Of a stretch of DNA of 64,000 nucleotides, positions 14,277 to 29,206 are shown piece after piece (positions within the stretch are counted from its first letter, which is position 1; each line of letters opens with the position of its first letter). The notes beneath the pieces are model-generated. The model saw only the letters and a list, made by a program, of their open reading frames with translations. It had not been told where the DNA came from and searched no databases. Both the position numbers and the translations under genes were made by a program. The DNA lies in NCBI GenBank assembly GCA_015183035.1, contig JACZZP010000013.1, positions 1,302,001-1,366,000 of the forward strand, written 5' to 3'. This DNA is from Meloidogyne chitwoodi. Its lineage: Eukaryota; Nematoda; Chromadorea; Rhabditida; Meloidogynidae.

Positions 14277-17200
14277 TTAACAAATTCTGTGGTCCATTAC
14301 ATCAGTTAATTCCAAATTATCAATTTGAATATTTGCCCTACCTTTTCCATCTAATCTTGCAATTAAATAAAGTTTTTTATCTGTTGGTAATACCTAAAAA
14401 TTAAAGGAACTCTTTCATATACTTATTTAATTATTTAAAATTACCTCAATAAAATCATGTTTCCACCCAAAAGTTTCTCCTTCTGCCGAAATTATAAAAC
14501 AAGAAGAAAGATCACGTATTACACTATCTTGACAAATATGTAATTTTGCTGGTCCTTTATCAACAAAATAATCAAAATGTAGCCTTGCTAGTTTATTTAA
14601 ATTAAATATTGGAGATTCTAAAATTGCTACTCTACTTCTAGTAAAAAGGACAGTAAATGCACTATTATTATATGATCTAAACAGTGATACTGAAGAAGCA
14701 ACTCGAGTAGAAGTGTAAAGGCACATATTTCCATCATGTTCAAAATTACAGCTAAGGAGACGGCAAACATCTTTTTTAAAATAATTATTTATTTAATTAT
14801 TTTTTAACACAATCACAATCCCAAATAAATTAATGTTTCTTTTGAAAGAGTCTCCTCCGCTTTAATTCTAATTTTAATTTAAAAAGAAGAACCCCTAATC
14901 TCAATTAAATTAATTAATTATTAAAATACTAATTTACTTTCATCAGGTATTTCATGCCAATCATTTATTTGTTTTTCTTCTATATTATTATTATTAAATA
15001 ATTTAATTCCATTTTGTTGTGTATTAGATAAAATTCTTTCTCCTTTATGGGTAAATCCATTAAAACCTCTTAAATTATTTTTTGCAGCAAAGGCAATATT
15101 ATTTTTAGATGAACATATTTCACCCTTAAAATATAAATTATCTTTAAAATAAGAGTTTTTGTCCTTTTAATAATCTTTTTTACCTTTAAAATAATAATTA
15201 AAATACCTCAAATTTCAAATCATCAATTGCAATAAGACCACCACCATTTTCACCAATTGTTTCAGCACGAAGAGCAAGACGAATAGGTTCCTCTAGACGA
15301 GGTACTTCTACAAGAATCTTTAATTAATTAATTATTTAAATTATTTACTTTTTAATTAATTTACCTCATCTCCATCATTTTCAATTTTTCTTTCTTCATT
15401 ATTTCTTCCAACATTTTGACAATCTAAAACTTCAAAAGAATCTGCTCTAACAATACAAACACCAAATTGAATTTCATTTCCAGCACTTCCCCAACTACGA
15501 AAAGATAAAGTTCCACTATTTCCATTATTATTTGAAGGAAGAGTACATAAAATTCTTTCAGACAAAAGAACTGCTGATTTATTATGAGAATCAAGACGGG
15601 CCAATGCTACATCTCCAACTATTATAATAAATTAATACAAATTAATTTTAAAATATACCTGGTATAAGACTATTTTCACTAATTTTTAAATTTCTAGCCC
15701 CACTTAATATTCCAATCTCCCATTGAGTCATTCCATCAGTTAATTTTTCTAAATTTGCCCATTGACAGTTTAATGCTCTTTTAGAGAAATCACAATTCAA
15801 ATCCTTTAAAAAATAATAATTAAAAGGAAAACTCTCTTTATTACTTTAGAAGAATGTATTGGCCTATTTAAAAAAGTATTAAGCATTGGAGCAGTAAATA
15901 TATCAGAAGATAACCATCCTTTATTATTGGCAATATTACCTAATTGACCACAATTTAATGAATATTTATCTGTTATCATTTCAATATCATCTAATAAAAC
16001 AAAATTATCAAAGTCTTTGTTGACATTTTGAACACGAAATACAAACTTTAAAAAATGAAAAAAATTAATTTTGGTATATATTTTAATTTATTATAATTGA
16101 ATTTTAAACTCTAAACTGCATTTTACTGTATAGAAATAAAATAATATTTTTTATTAAAAATTATATTTTATTTCTTCTTTTAAATTAAAATAAAAACCAT
16201 AAATTCTTTATTTTCTGAGGGTGTTTGAAATTGTTGTTGAACAATTGCAGGAGAAGTACCTAAAGGAACTTGTTGGCATTTTCCTTCAATCTCTTTCATT
16301 GAATGTCTTTCAAATAAACATAAATTTAATTGAATTCCTTTTGTTGACCAAATCCTTTAAAAAAATAATTAAAAATAAATAATTAAAAATTACCTAAATT
16401 GTAAAATAACATTTATAGAATCAGGACATTTTATTGGATCTGAAGTTAACATTCTAAAAGATTTTGTAGCATCATTATTAATTTCAAAAGTATTTCCATC
16501 ATGTAAATCTTTAGATGAAATATGTCCTAAATATTTATTTAAATTAAAATAATTATAATAATTATAATAATTTACCAATTTGTTCTTCAATATATAAAAA
16601 AGCAGAAGGTAAATTTGGTTGTATATCTGTTCCTGTTTCATTAAAAAGAATTGTTGAAGGAAGTATTCCAATTCCTTTACGCCAAATCTTTTAATTAAAA
16701 TATATTAAATTAAATAAAAATATTTAAAATACTCCATATTCTCCATATCCCATATTTCTCCATTTACAATTTTCATCAAATTCAGTACAAGATAAAGAAG
16801 AAGGTTTATCAACAAGTTCACCTATAGTAGCACTAGATATAAGTCTTGAAAAATAAAATAATTATTCTTTTTTTAAATTATTTTCTTACTTTTCAGAATG
16901 AAAGTCTGGTCCAAAATCAACTGAAAAATAAATTTAAAAAATAAATAAATTATTTTTTTTAAAAACTAACTTGAAACATGACAAAATTCTGCTTCATAAA
17001 ATAAATTATCTAATAATACAAAAGATCCTTCTGGATTTTTCATATCATAAGCTCTAAGTCCAATATGAAAAGGATGGTCAAGTGGTGGAATTATTGCTGT
17101 ACTAAAAATAAATAAAATAATAAATATTTTTTAATAAATACCATTCTGTGTTAATTTGAACTGTTCCACAGTCAATATGAGGTTTTTCAGGTAATATATA

Positions 17201-18384
17201 CAAAGATTTTCCCTAAAATATTTTGAAAATAATTTTATTAAATAAATAACTTTTGTAGATAGGGAATTCTTTTACAAGTTGAGGAATAACAAAAAACACT
17301 AAGGTTATTATTGTTTTTAGTAATTTTTTAATAAATTCCTCAACTTACTTTTCTAATTAAAATTAATTAAAAATTTCCAAAGGTTATTTTAATTAAATAA
17401 TTAATTACATTATCTCTTTGCTCAAATATTATAACTTCTAATCTTGCACCATTATAAAGCCAAAATCTTTAGAAAAAATTAAAAAATAATATTTTTACTT
17501 AGACAAACGTAAAAGTTAATTTTCCTGTTGTATTTTGACATTTAATTGGATAACTAATTAATATAGCACTTTGTTCTTTTCTTTTTTTATCTCCAACAAG
17601 AATTAGTTGATCACCTAAAAGAAAGAAAAGAGAACATTTTTATACTCTTCTATTTAATTAATAATAAAATAATTATCTCTTACCTATACGTACTCTTGAA
17701 GGTCCTGGCCTAACTTGAATCATCTAAAATTTAAACAAGTTTTAGTAGTTAGTTTTTAAGAAAACAAAAATGTTTTCACTTGCCGGAAACTCTGTATAAT
17801 CCTCTTTACGAAATAAATGAAAATCAAGTGTATCAAATCCAGGCATTCGAAGATTTCTCCATTTACCTAAACAAAATTAATTTATTAATTCTTCTAATGT
17901 AAAAATTCATTACAATTATCTGGATTAGAGAAATCACAATTTAAACCGCTTGAATGACGTAAATATCTGACTTGTTGTTCTTTAAGAAAAAAAATTTAAA
18001 AAAAATAAAAAAATAACCATCATCCATTTTTTCCAATCCACCAGGACTCCATTCAATTCCTAAATATTGACGTAAACGTGCTCTCTCATTTTCATATCCA
18101 GGCATACAACAATTAACTATAAAAATATTAAATAAATTTTAAATTTATAAAAATTTTATTTTTTAACCTAAATTAAATAAAGAACAAAAAATTAAAAAAA
18201 TATTAAATAAAGATAATTTAATTATTTTTTTTAAATTTAATAAATTAATTTTTATTTTTTGTTGCCTTCTTCTTTGTTTATTATTATTTAATTTTATTAT
18301 TTTTTTATTTATAAAAATAATTTTAGTTGTTTTAATATTTGAACTGCTCTTTTGTAATTCTTCATTTTGTTTATAATATTTCAT
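14277..18384 (-). CDS. secreted or membrane protein with MAM-like repeats
   Basis: About 15-20 short exons encode a long extracellular-type protein. Exon 1 (ATG at 18384) gives about 50 Lys/Asn-rich residues followed by a hydrophobic segment (LSLFNIFLIFCSLFNL). It splices in phase 1 to a Cys-containing exon starting VNCCMPGYENERARLRQYLG. The rest repeats a pattern typical of MAM domains: a CDF or CNF start (NCDFSNPDNC, NCDFSKRALNCQW, CNFEHDGNMC), a Trp-rich middle (GKWRNL, CQWANL), and an end of the form aIDDL/LLDDI followed 5-10 residues later by Cys (AIDDLKFEGEIC, LLDNLFYEAEFC). I count about four or five modules. The last exon ends DVMDHRIC and stops at 14277-14279. MAM domains mediate adhesion in known proteins; the specific role here is unknown. 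The long basic stretch before the hydrophobic segment could make it a signal anchor instead of a cleaved signal. Confidence 0.7.
17276..17346. repeat. short inverted repeat in an intron
   Basis: A perfect 12-base inverted repeat, AAGTTGAGGAAT at 17276-17287 and ATTCCTCAACTT at 17335-17346, encloses 47 bases within an intron of the MAM-like gene. The arms are less AT-rich than the intron around them. It could fold as a hairpin or be a relic of a small transposable element. Confidence 0.5.
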
Positions 18385-19906
18385 TTGAAGAATTAATTTT
18401 TTTTTAAATATTTTTTATTTTTAACTTTAAAAAATTTAAATAAATTAAATAATTATAATTGTCCAAAAATATTCGAGAATAAAAAGAACCCAATATTTAC
18501 ATATATGTAAATACGTAAATATATCAACTTTCAATTTAAAAATGAAAAAAAAGAGGAACGCATTTTGGCGATTTTTAACATTTATTTTTGGGGAAGGGTC
18601 TTCAACTCGCGGCAATTTGCCCGGAGCAATCCTGACGCGTTTTTATCTAAGGAATAAATAAAAGAGTAAATAAAAAAGATCGTTATCAGTCTTGACGATT
18701 GTTTTTTTCGTCGAAGACGGAAATGGCAGAAGAGAGGAAAAACTCTCCCTGTTGATTGATCCGAGGAACCAATTTTTTATTTTGTCTATATATTGTCTTT
18801 TTATTCGATTGAGCGAATAAAAGGATTACAAATATATATTTCAGGCTTTTTCAATGACAAATTAAAATCTTAATTTTGTTAAAATCTTTTAAAAAACTTT
18901 CTGTAAAAGAATTTAAATTTTTATGAATATTACAGTGAAAATAATTAATAAAACAAACAAAATTACCTATAAATATATCCTTTATAGAGGATATTTCAAA
19001 AATAAAAGATATTTATTTATTTCAGTCTAAATAGTATGATCAAAATTCAATACTTATAATAAAAGTAAACAAATAAAAAAACTCAACTAAATTTCCGTAA
19101 TATCCATTTATATAATAACGATCATTCCTTATTATATTATTCAATCAAATCCTTTCAATTTATAATATCTTAAAAATATTTTTATTAAAAAAATCTCTCT
19201 TAATCCTGTTTGTTAATATTTTTCTTTCTCTCATCTGCAACTAGAAATCTTCCTCAATAAAAAAAGTTCAATTACGTTTTCACTATTTAATTTATTTTTG
19301 TATTATTGTCAGGTTTAACGCTTCTTCTATTTGGGAAGAAAAGGAGAAAAAAGAAATCCCAAACTAACAAAAACAGACAATATTGTAAAATAACAAAAAG
19401 AAAGGTGTAAAAGTAAATTTTGGACATTTTATACGAAAATATTTAAATAAAAGAGAATATAATTAATAATATTTTAAGTGGGGAATCAATTACAAAATTA
19501 AATAGGTATGTAGAGGTTACATATATTTAAAAGAAATAAGCATAAAACAAAAAACTAAAGTCTTAATTTTGATATTTGGTTATTATTAAGAGAATGTTTT
19601 GATAATTTGGGATATTTAAAACTATCCCTATTTTTTGGTCGTTTATTAGTCAAAAAATCAGATCAAAATTTAAAGTGATTTAATCCTAATTTAATTTCAT
19701 TTATTACCTTTAACAATGAATATAATATTTAAATCTAATTCTCCTCATTATTAAACTTATATTCAATATCTAAAACCAAATAATTTTTAGTCGACGTAAA
19801 TAAAAATACAGACATTGAATTTTTTCTTAATTTTCTGTTGGAAATTTGTAATTATTTAATTTTATTTCCAATAATATTTACTTCAAATTGTCCTTTTTAT
19901 TTTTCT
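18385..19906. other. intergenic, promoter region of MAM-like gene
   Basis: About 1.5 kb lies between the MAM-like gene start and the ubc-13 stop; both genes are on the minus strand. Around 18590-18800 the sequence is clearly richer in GC (for example a GCGGCAATTTGCCCGG stretch near 18610) than its flanks, which fits a promoter block. No open frame or RNA gene was recognised. The remainder should hold the ubc-13 3' UTR. Confidence 0.5.
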
Positions 19907-20853
19907 TTAATTGCTTCCATTTGCATAAAGTTTAGTCCATTGCTGAGCTGTTTGGATAGCTTCTACTTCATTATTTTTCCATTGTTCAGCAACATCGCTT
20001 AATTTAAAAATTGGTAATATTTTTTACTAATGAATTTTCTACTCTTCAAAAAAAATTAAGTTTGTTGACTGAATATGATTTTCAGTATTTGCAAAATTAT
20101 AAGTCTCAAAATTAAAACATACGCAGCTAATGGGTCATCTGGATTTGGAGCTGAAAGCAAAGCTTGTATAGAAAGGAGAACAGTACGAATTTGCAAAGCT
20201 GGCGACCATTTATCTAAAATTTAATTTTTTGTAAAAAATAATATAAAATCGTAAACCTTTAAGAATATCAAGACAAATCCGGCCGAGCTTATCAATATTT
20301 GGATGATAGATCTAAAATTATGATTATTTACATATATTCAAAATAAAATATTATTTAATGTACCTTTGTCATAAAACGCACTTTAGGAGCAGCCATAGGA
20401 TATTCTTCAGGTAAAAACAACTCTAATTTGAAAACACCACCTTAAAATTTAAAAATTTTAACCTTCAACATAAATTTAATAAATACCTGCAAAAGGACTA
20501 GAATCTGGTCCTGCAATAATAACATGAAAATAGCGGGCATTGCTCTCATCGGGGATTGCACTAATACCAGGAACTGGATCCTTATGTAAATAATTTTTAA
20601 AGTATTTATTTTCAATTATAGGTCAAGAGTTTCATTTAAAATTAAAGAATAATGCTTAAATTAGAAAAACGAAAGATGTGATAGAAGTCACATCTGAAAG
20701 ATGAAATACCTTTAGCTTTTTCAATTTTTTGAAAAACAACCAAGTAAACAAATTTATGAACCCAAACACCCGAAACCCAAAGCCTTTTAAAACTTTTAGA
20801 AAAACCTGTAATAATCGTTGAGTTTCTTTTGCTATACGTCTTGGAAGCGCCAT
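19907..20853 (-). CDS. ubc-13: ubiquitin-conjugating enzyme E2 N (UBC13)
   Basis: UBC13 pairs with a UEV partner to build K63-linked ubiquitin chains in DNA damage tolerance and signalling. Six exons: 20806-20853, 20487-20580, 20364-20440, 20257-20311, 20123-20213 and 19907-19997, all with GT-AG borders and consistent phase. The protein starts [16 protein letters not shown], has the HPN motif ([17 protein letters not shown]) with the catalytic Cys in exon 4, the [20 protein letters not shown] core helix and the terminal [20 protein letters not shown] helix. Length is about 150 residues, as in the family. No key residue is missing. The start is chosen because it matches the conserved family N-terminus; an upstream in-frame Met gives a nonconserved extension. 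It lies 440 bases downstream of manf-1 on the same strand. Confidence 0.97.
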
Positions 20854-21292
20854 TAAAATATAATTTCCAGACAGTGGCCGTAAATCAAATAAAACGTATA
20901 AAATTTCATACAATTTTAGACAAAAGTTAGTATACGAAAGAAACGATTTTATAAATAAAAATCAATGCGATTAACTAATTTTAAACAAATAATAATGTAA
21001 AGCGAAACAATTTAGAGGATTTAGAATACAATTAAATCAAAAGAAAATATTTTAGAAATTTTAATTTATCTATCACGAGAGAAAAATAAATTTAATTTTA
21101 AAAATTTAAATCCTCTAATCCAAGAAAAAGTCAAAACATAAACAAAAAGAATAAAATGGGCATGCGTTAAATTACGAAAAATTTTAATCGCAAATTACCC
21201 CAACAAGAAAATATTTAGCTTACATTAACCCATTTTTAAAACAAAGAAACAAAAAAGAAAAGTAATAAATAAAAAAAAGAAAGACCACAAAA

Positions 21293-22094
21293 TTAAAGTT
21301 CTTCTCTTGGCTCCTTTTTCGGCATTAATTCGCGAATCCGTTGCACAAAATCAACCTTCTCAACACAACCTTTACAACTATCCCCTAATTTGCGCAATAA
21401 TTCTCTTAATTGTCCAACACGCATTTTGTCCAAATCCAAACTATCCCAATCAATTGGTTTATCTTAAAAATAAATCAATTTTAAACATTTAATTTATAAA
21501 ATAAAAACCGTATTTTAATGAACAAATTTGAGCATCTCTTGTCATCAAATCTTTACAAACTTTAATTGGAGGCTTTTTATAAGCGAGTGGTTTAATAGCA
21601 TCTCCAATGATTGAAGCAGATGAATCCTTATGAGCTCCAATAAAGAAACACTAAAAGCAATATATTAGACTTATTGTTAATTAGACGGTTAAAGAATTAT
21701 TTTAAAAGAAAATAAGGTTAATGTAAAAGATAAATCAAATATCAACAATAATAATCAAATCTACCAAAGATTTATTAGTTAAAATTAAGATTACCATTTT
21801 ATCTCTCTTTTCTTCGTCAGAATTCTTTGAATTCCCTTTGTTAGCAATATCAGAGCAATAATCCATTAAATTTTTACGGACAAGTTCATCGTCAATTCTT
21901 TCGCCTGAAGAATCAGCTTTCTTCATAACATCTTTCAAAACATCTTCACAGACTAAAAACTAATAAGATAATTTTTTTAGAAATTTCCAACCTTGACATT
22001 CATCTTGTGCTTTCACATAAAATATAATTAAAGTGGATAATATTATTAAGAAAATAAATTCTGATTTAATATAGCAAAAATTCCTAGGCAACAT
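21293..22094 (-). CDS. manf-1: MANF/CDNF family ER-stress neurotrophic factor
   Basis: MANF is a small ER-resident and secreted protein induced by unfolded proteins that protects dopaminergic neurons. Four exons: the first gives a signal peptide (start MLPRNFCYIKSEF, hydrophobic core LIILSTLIIFY). The second gives the saposin-like domain (CQVCEDVLKDVMKK, later LMDYCSDI). The third carries CFFIGAHKDSS and VCKDLMTRDAQIC. The fourth gives the SAP-like C-domain with the diagnostic CKGC motif (GDSCKGCVEKVDFVQRI). I count eight Cys in the mature part, as in the family. The protein ends REEL, a KDEL-like ER retention tail. Exon joins are in phase and an SL-type acceptor (TTCTTTTAG) lies about 15 bases before the ATG. 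It sits between osm-3 and ubc-13 on the same strand. Confidence 0.95.
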
Positions 22095-22154
22095 TTTTAA
22101 TTTTTACTAAAAGAATAAAAATTTTAAAAGGTAATTAAAACCCAGACTTTAAAA

Positions 22155-22162
22155 GACGTCAT
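22155..22162 (-). promoter_or_regulatory. possible UPR/CRE-type element upstream of manf-1
   Basis: The sequence ATGACGTC on the minus strand lies about 60 bases upstream of the manf-1 ATG. Its TGACGT core is the kind bound by XBP1, ATF6 and CREB family bZIP factors, and MANF genes are known unfolded-protein-response targets. One match of this length is weak evidence. Confidence 0.3.
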
Positions 22163-22572
22163 CAATAAATAATCTATAACTTGTACACCAATAAACGACC
22201 GACAAGTGACTATTTCACTAGTCTCGAATACAAGGGCGATGGGACTTTTTAATGTCTTTTCTGGACGGTTCAGTGCAGTGTTATTTAACAGTTATATTTA
22301 TTTACTGTTAATTATTTCCACTGAAAGAACAGGGAAAATTCAAAACCCAGAAAGATTTCTATGAAAGATCTTTTGATTTATTATTTTATTATCTTTTTTC
22401 TTTAAATTTCAATTGTTGACTTTTGACCATTCAATTTTAAGTCGTTATATTAGAATAATATAATTTTTATACATTTATTTGACAATTTTAGTGAAGTAAC
22501 AAGGAAATAAATTATGAATAAAAATATAATACGTATATACAATAAATATAATATAACCCGTAAATTAATTTT

Positions 22573-26036
<3,464 letters not shown>

Positions 26037-26184
26037 GATTCTCTCCTGATTTTTGTTTAATGTTTAATAAAAGCCCAAATACTTAAATAAATTAAAGAAT
26101 GAAGACATTTGGTTAAAGATTTTTAAAATGAAATTTTCTTTGACAAAAAAATAAAAATTAAAAAAAAAAGAAAACTATCTTTAC

Positions 26185-26285
26185 CTTCAACGCTCACGTT
26201 TTAAGGAGTCATTGCCTTGACAACCTTAAGCTTTAACAAAGCCAGCAGATAAGAACATCTTACCGAAGAAAAAGTATACACGTAG
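26185..26285 (-). promoter_or_regulatory. candidate 5' UTR exon of osm-3 with a small uORF
   Basis: This minus-strand block is much less AT-rich than its flanks. It is bounded by a strong acceptor (CTCTCTTTTTCAG, ending at 26286) and a donor (GAAG followed by GTAAAG at 26184). The next acceptor (AAAAATCAG at 26046) lies nine bases before the osm-3 ATG, so the block reads as a trans-spliced leader exon. It holds an ATG with a ten-codon frame, MFLSAGFVKA, then TAA (26226-26258). It could instead be a terminal exon of an unseen gene or a structured RNA. Confidence 0.45.
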
Positions 26286-26562
26286 CTGAAAAAGAGAGGC
26301 AAATAAATAACAAAAAAATTTTGGTTTAAAATTTTTTTTGAATATTTAATTTAACAATAATATAATTTAAATTTTAATGTAAAAATACAAAAATAAACGC
26401 ATTAAATATAATATCTGAAAACTTAATAAAATATTAAGAAAAATAATCAAATTCATAAGTAATACTCATGTAAGACAAACACACAAACAGATTTATTAAG
26501 TAAACAAAAAGTCAATATAAAATAGCTTTTAAACAAAAAATCTTAAAATCAGTTATTTCTTA

Positions 26563-27290
26563 TTAACCCAAAGAAATATCATTTGTCATTAAACGGGTCC
26601 AATTTTTATAATTACGTTGACGTCGTTCCATTTCCTCTTTGCAGGCTGTTGCCAATTCACCAGCTATAAAATTTTTTAAAAATTATTTTTTTTTAAATGA
26701 ACCAGAATTTGTAGCTTCTTTTAGACGCAAAAAAGGCCAAGTCATAAGAATTTTAGTAAGTCTAGTATTCGGAGAATCTATATGATTTTTTCCAATGGAA
26801 GAGTTGCTAAGGTCCGTTGAATTATTCTAAAAATTGATTAAAAACTTTTTCCAAAAAATTAAAATTGTAGATATTATTTAGAAAAACAATCGCTCACCCT
26901 CAAAACAGAGATAACATTATTTTGAGTAGGTTTCGGAATTCTATCACATGAGAGACAAGCGTAAACGCTTGGAGCTACATCAACTTCAAAACGATCACAA
27001 ATAGTTTCTTTTACAACAACATATGAACAGAGAAAATTGAGTTTTAAAGTTGTATTTTTAATAGGGTTGATATCCGTCCACTTAAAAAGCTCATAAATCG
27101 CTTTTTAGCGATGAATTTGAAAATTTTTAGTTTTTTGGATTAAATTTTAGGAGCTAATTAATCACAAAAATACAAAACCTGAAAACTCCATCTTCGCTGT
27201 TACGAAAGAACTATTGTTTTCACTACGTTCCCTACAAAGTCGACATCTAAGCATTTGTGGAACAATTGAATCACTGTTAAAACGCCGCAT
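26563..27290 (-). CDS. small unrecognised protein with two CxxC pairs
   Basis: Start at 27290 (MRRFNSDSIVPQML), preceded closely by a good acceptor (TTTTTATTAAG), suggesting a trans-spliced message. Exon 1 carries CRLC. A second exon (about 26900-27080) includes YACLSCDR and IPKPTQNN. Further exons give WPFLRLKEATNS and a last helix-like segment, EEMERRQRNYKNWTRLMTN, ending at the stop at 26563-26565. The two CxxC pairs could form one zinc site. There is no signal peptide or membrane segment. To keep frame, exon 1 must end at SSF (donor GTAACA near 27208) instead of the nicer CAG/GTTTTG donor further on; this junction is uncertain. I do not recognise the family. It lies upstream of osm-3 on the same strand and diverges from the next gene with 328 bases between. 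Confidence 0.65.
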
Positions 27291-27618
27291 TTTTGAATTC
27301 CTTAATAAAAAGTAGTACCGGTAAAATCAAATTTCTGGGACCGATAGGAATAGAGATTTTTAAGCATGAGCTACTCTTAAATAGCTGACTTTGAATCGTC
27401 CTTTACTTTATTTAAAAAAGGCATTTCGTCAAAATTTTAAAAAATAAAAATTTGCAATTAGAGTCATGATTAATTGTTTCTAACGTTTTTACAAATACTA
27501 TAAAAAATGTTCATTAAAATTCTTTCTATATTCCAAATACATTCGATAAATATAGTCGCGTTCTTCAAATCATTTGATCTCGTCTCCACAACAGCATATT
27601 GCGAAATTCAGCAACAAC

Positions 27619-28511
27619 ATGAAGTCGTTATCACCGCTCTCGGCCGTTATGCTGACTACCGTGTTCTTTCTGTGCTCCACTGTGCTCTTCACCAAAATGT
27701 ATGTTTATCATATTTTTTGAAATTTTGCTTAAAATTTAAGCTCTTCTCAAGAGATGTCGGTATCATCGACCGGATTGCCATCACCGACTGAGTTGCCATT
27801 ATCGACAGGATCACTGGCCGGGATGAAAACATCAGACAAAGAACCTGTCCTACTTGGAGAGTTGCAACTTGGAAAAGGGTAATAAAATTGATTTAATTGC
27901 TTTAATATTGAAAAGCGAATTAACAAATTATATTCTTTCTAAAAACGAAAAATTCTGAAAAGTCTTTCCAGAAATTCCTTAATCTTATTTAATGATAGTT
28001 TTTTCAGAGATGCGGAGCATAAGCCTGATCCTATGTTCAATTCTATGTTCGTTCCTGAAAACAATATTAGCCAGATGATCGATGAAAAAGTAAAGCTATA
28101 TGAAGGAAGAGTGAAACAGGTGGAAGATCATAGCTTGGTCAACGATCCTACTACTATGCAAGCGACTTCATCCAATGGAAGTGATATTCCAACTGGTAAT
28201 TAAATAAACTTGTATTAAGAACTTTTGGATGATTCTTTTATTTTAAAAGGTGGTTCGTCTTCGGTCACTAAGAAAACTACGGCTACCATCAAAGGGAATG
28301 GGACAACTTCTATTGTTGGTTCTGAGGCTCCGTTAAAACAGCCTCGCTCACTGATTTACCGTTGGATTTGTTGCGGTGTTAGTGGCTTGTGAGTTTTTAA
28401 TTTTTCTTTTTTAAAAATATTTTGAAAATATCGTTTTCAAATTTTAGCCTGCTGTTCTTGATATGCATTCTTCTATGCTGGGAGCAGTGTTGTCAGTCGC
28501 CGCACTATTGA
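27619..28511 (+). CDS. small single-pass membrane protein, GC-rich, unrecognised
   Basis: A TTCAG acceptor lies nine bases before the ATG at 27619. The first exon encodes a signal peptide or anchor (SAVMLTTVFFLCSTVLFT). The second (27754-27878) is Ser/Thr/Pro-rich (SVSSTGLPSPTELPLSTGSL), the kind of segment often O-glycosylated. Exons 28008-28195 and 28250-28388 give a polar region with many Thr and Ser. The last exon (28448-28511) completes a membrane helix, GLFLLFLICILLCWEQCC, and stops after SPHY. Cys residues on both sides of the helix could be palmitoylated. Third codon positions use G and C far more than neighbouring genes. All joins are in phase if exon 1 ends at a GTTTAT donor (27703). 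No family is recognised. Confidence 0.7.
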
Positions 28512-29206
28512 TGAGAGGGGTTGTCGCTGCTCAGAGAATGTTCGCATGTTGTGGATAATGTTGAAATGGCGAATAGGTATATTAATAAAAAAATGTAGAA
28601 CGATAAATTGCCATTGTTCATATATTTGTCCCCTATATTCTATAATATTGTATTGGCTTCTTGTATGTGTATATTGGAATATGTTCCACTAAACCCTCAA
28701 TATTTATGTGCCTAAATCCCTCTAATATATATAATGTTGTGTGATAGCATTTTCTCCGTATATTGTTTGTGTTATTGTATTTGTAAAATGTATACAAAAT
28801 TAAATTGAATCGAATTTATAAGCTTTTGATTAAAATACTTTCTAATAATAAATGAATTTTATTATTCACAGAACAAAAACTTAACTATCAACTAATACTT
28901 TTGAATTAAGGCAGCTCTCTCGATAAAAAATTTAAAATACGCAACAGAACTTAAAAAAATAAATGTAACATTTGTGTTCAAAAATGACTCAAAAAATAGT
29001 AAGTCATTAGAGTATTTAAACTTTAGTCAAATTCTTGACATATTTGCACAACTAGCGATAGAATATTGAATTTTTGAAATGTTAGTTTTTTCCTTTTCAA
29101 ATTCGCCTTTATTAGCTAAAACGTGGCAGTTTTTACTCCTTTATTCTTTAAAAAATAATTATTGATCTCACCAATCCTTTTCTTTAAAAGAAAATCTCCA
29201 TAGATT
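28512..29206. other. intergenic between two plus-strand genes
   Basis: About 0.7 kb containing the 3' UTR of the upstream gene and the promoter of the TGN38-like gene. A T-rich run with acceptor CTTTAAAAG ends 17 bases before the next ATG. No other feature is seen. Confidence 0.5.
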
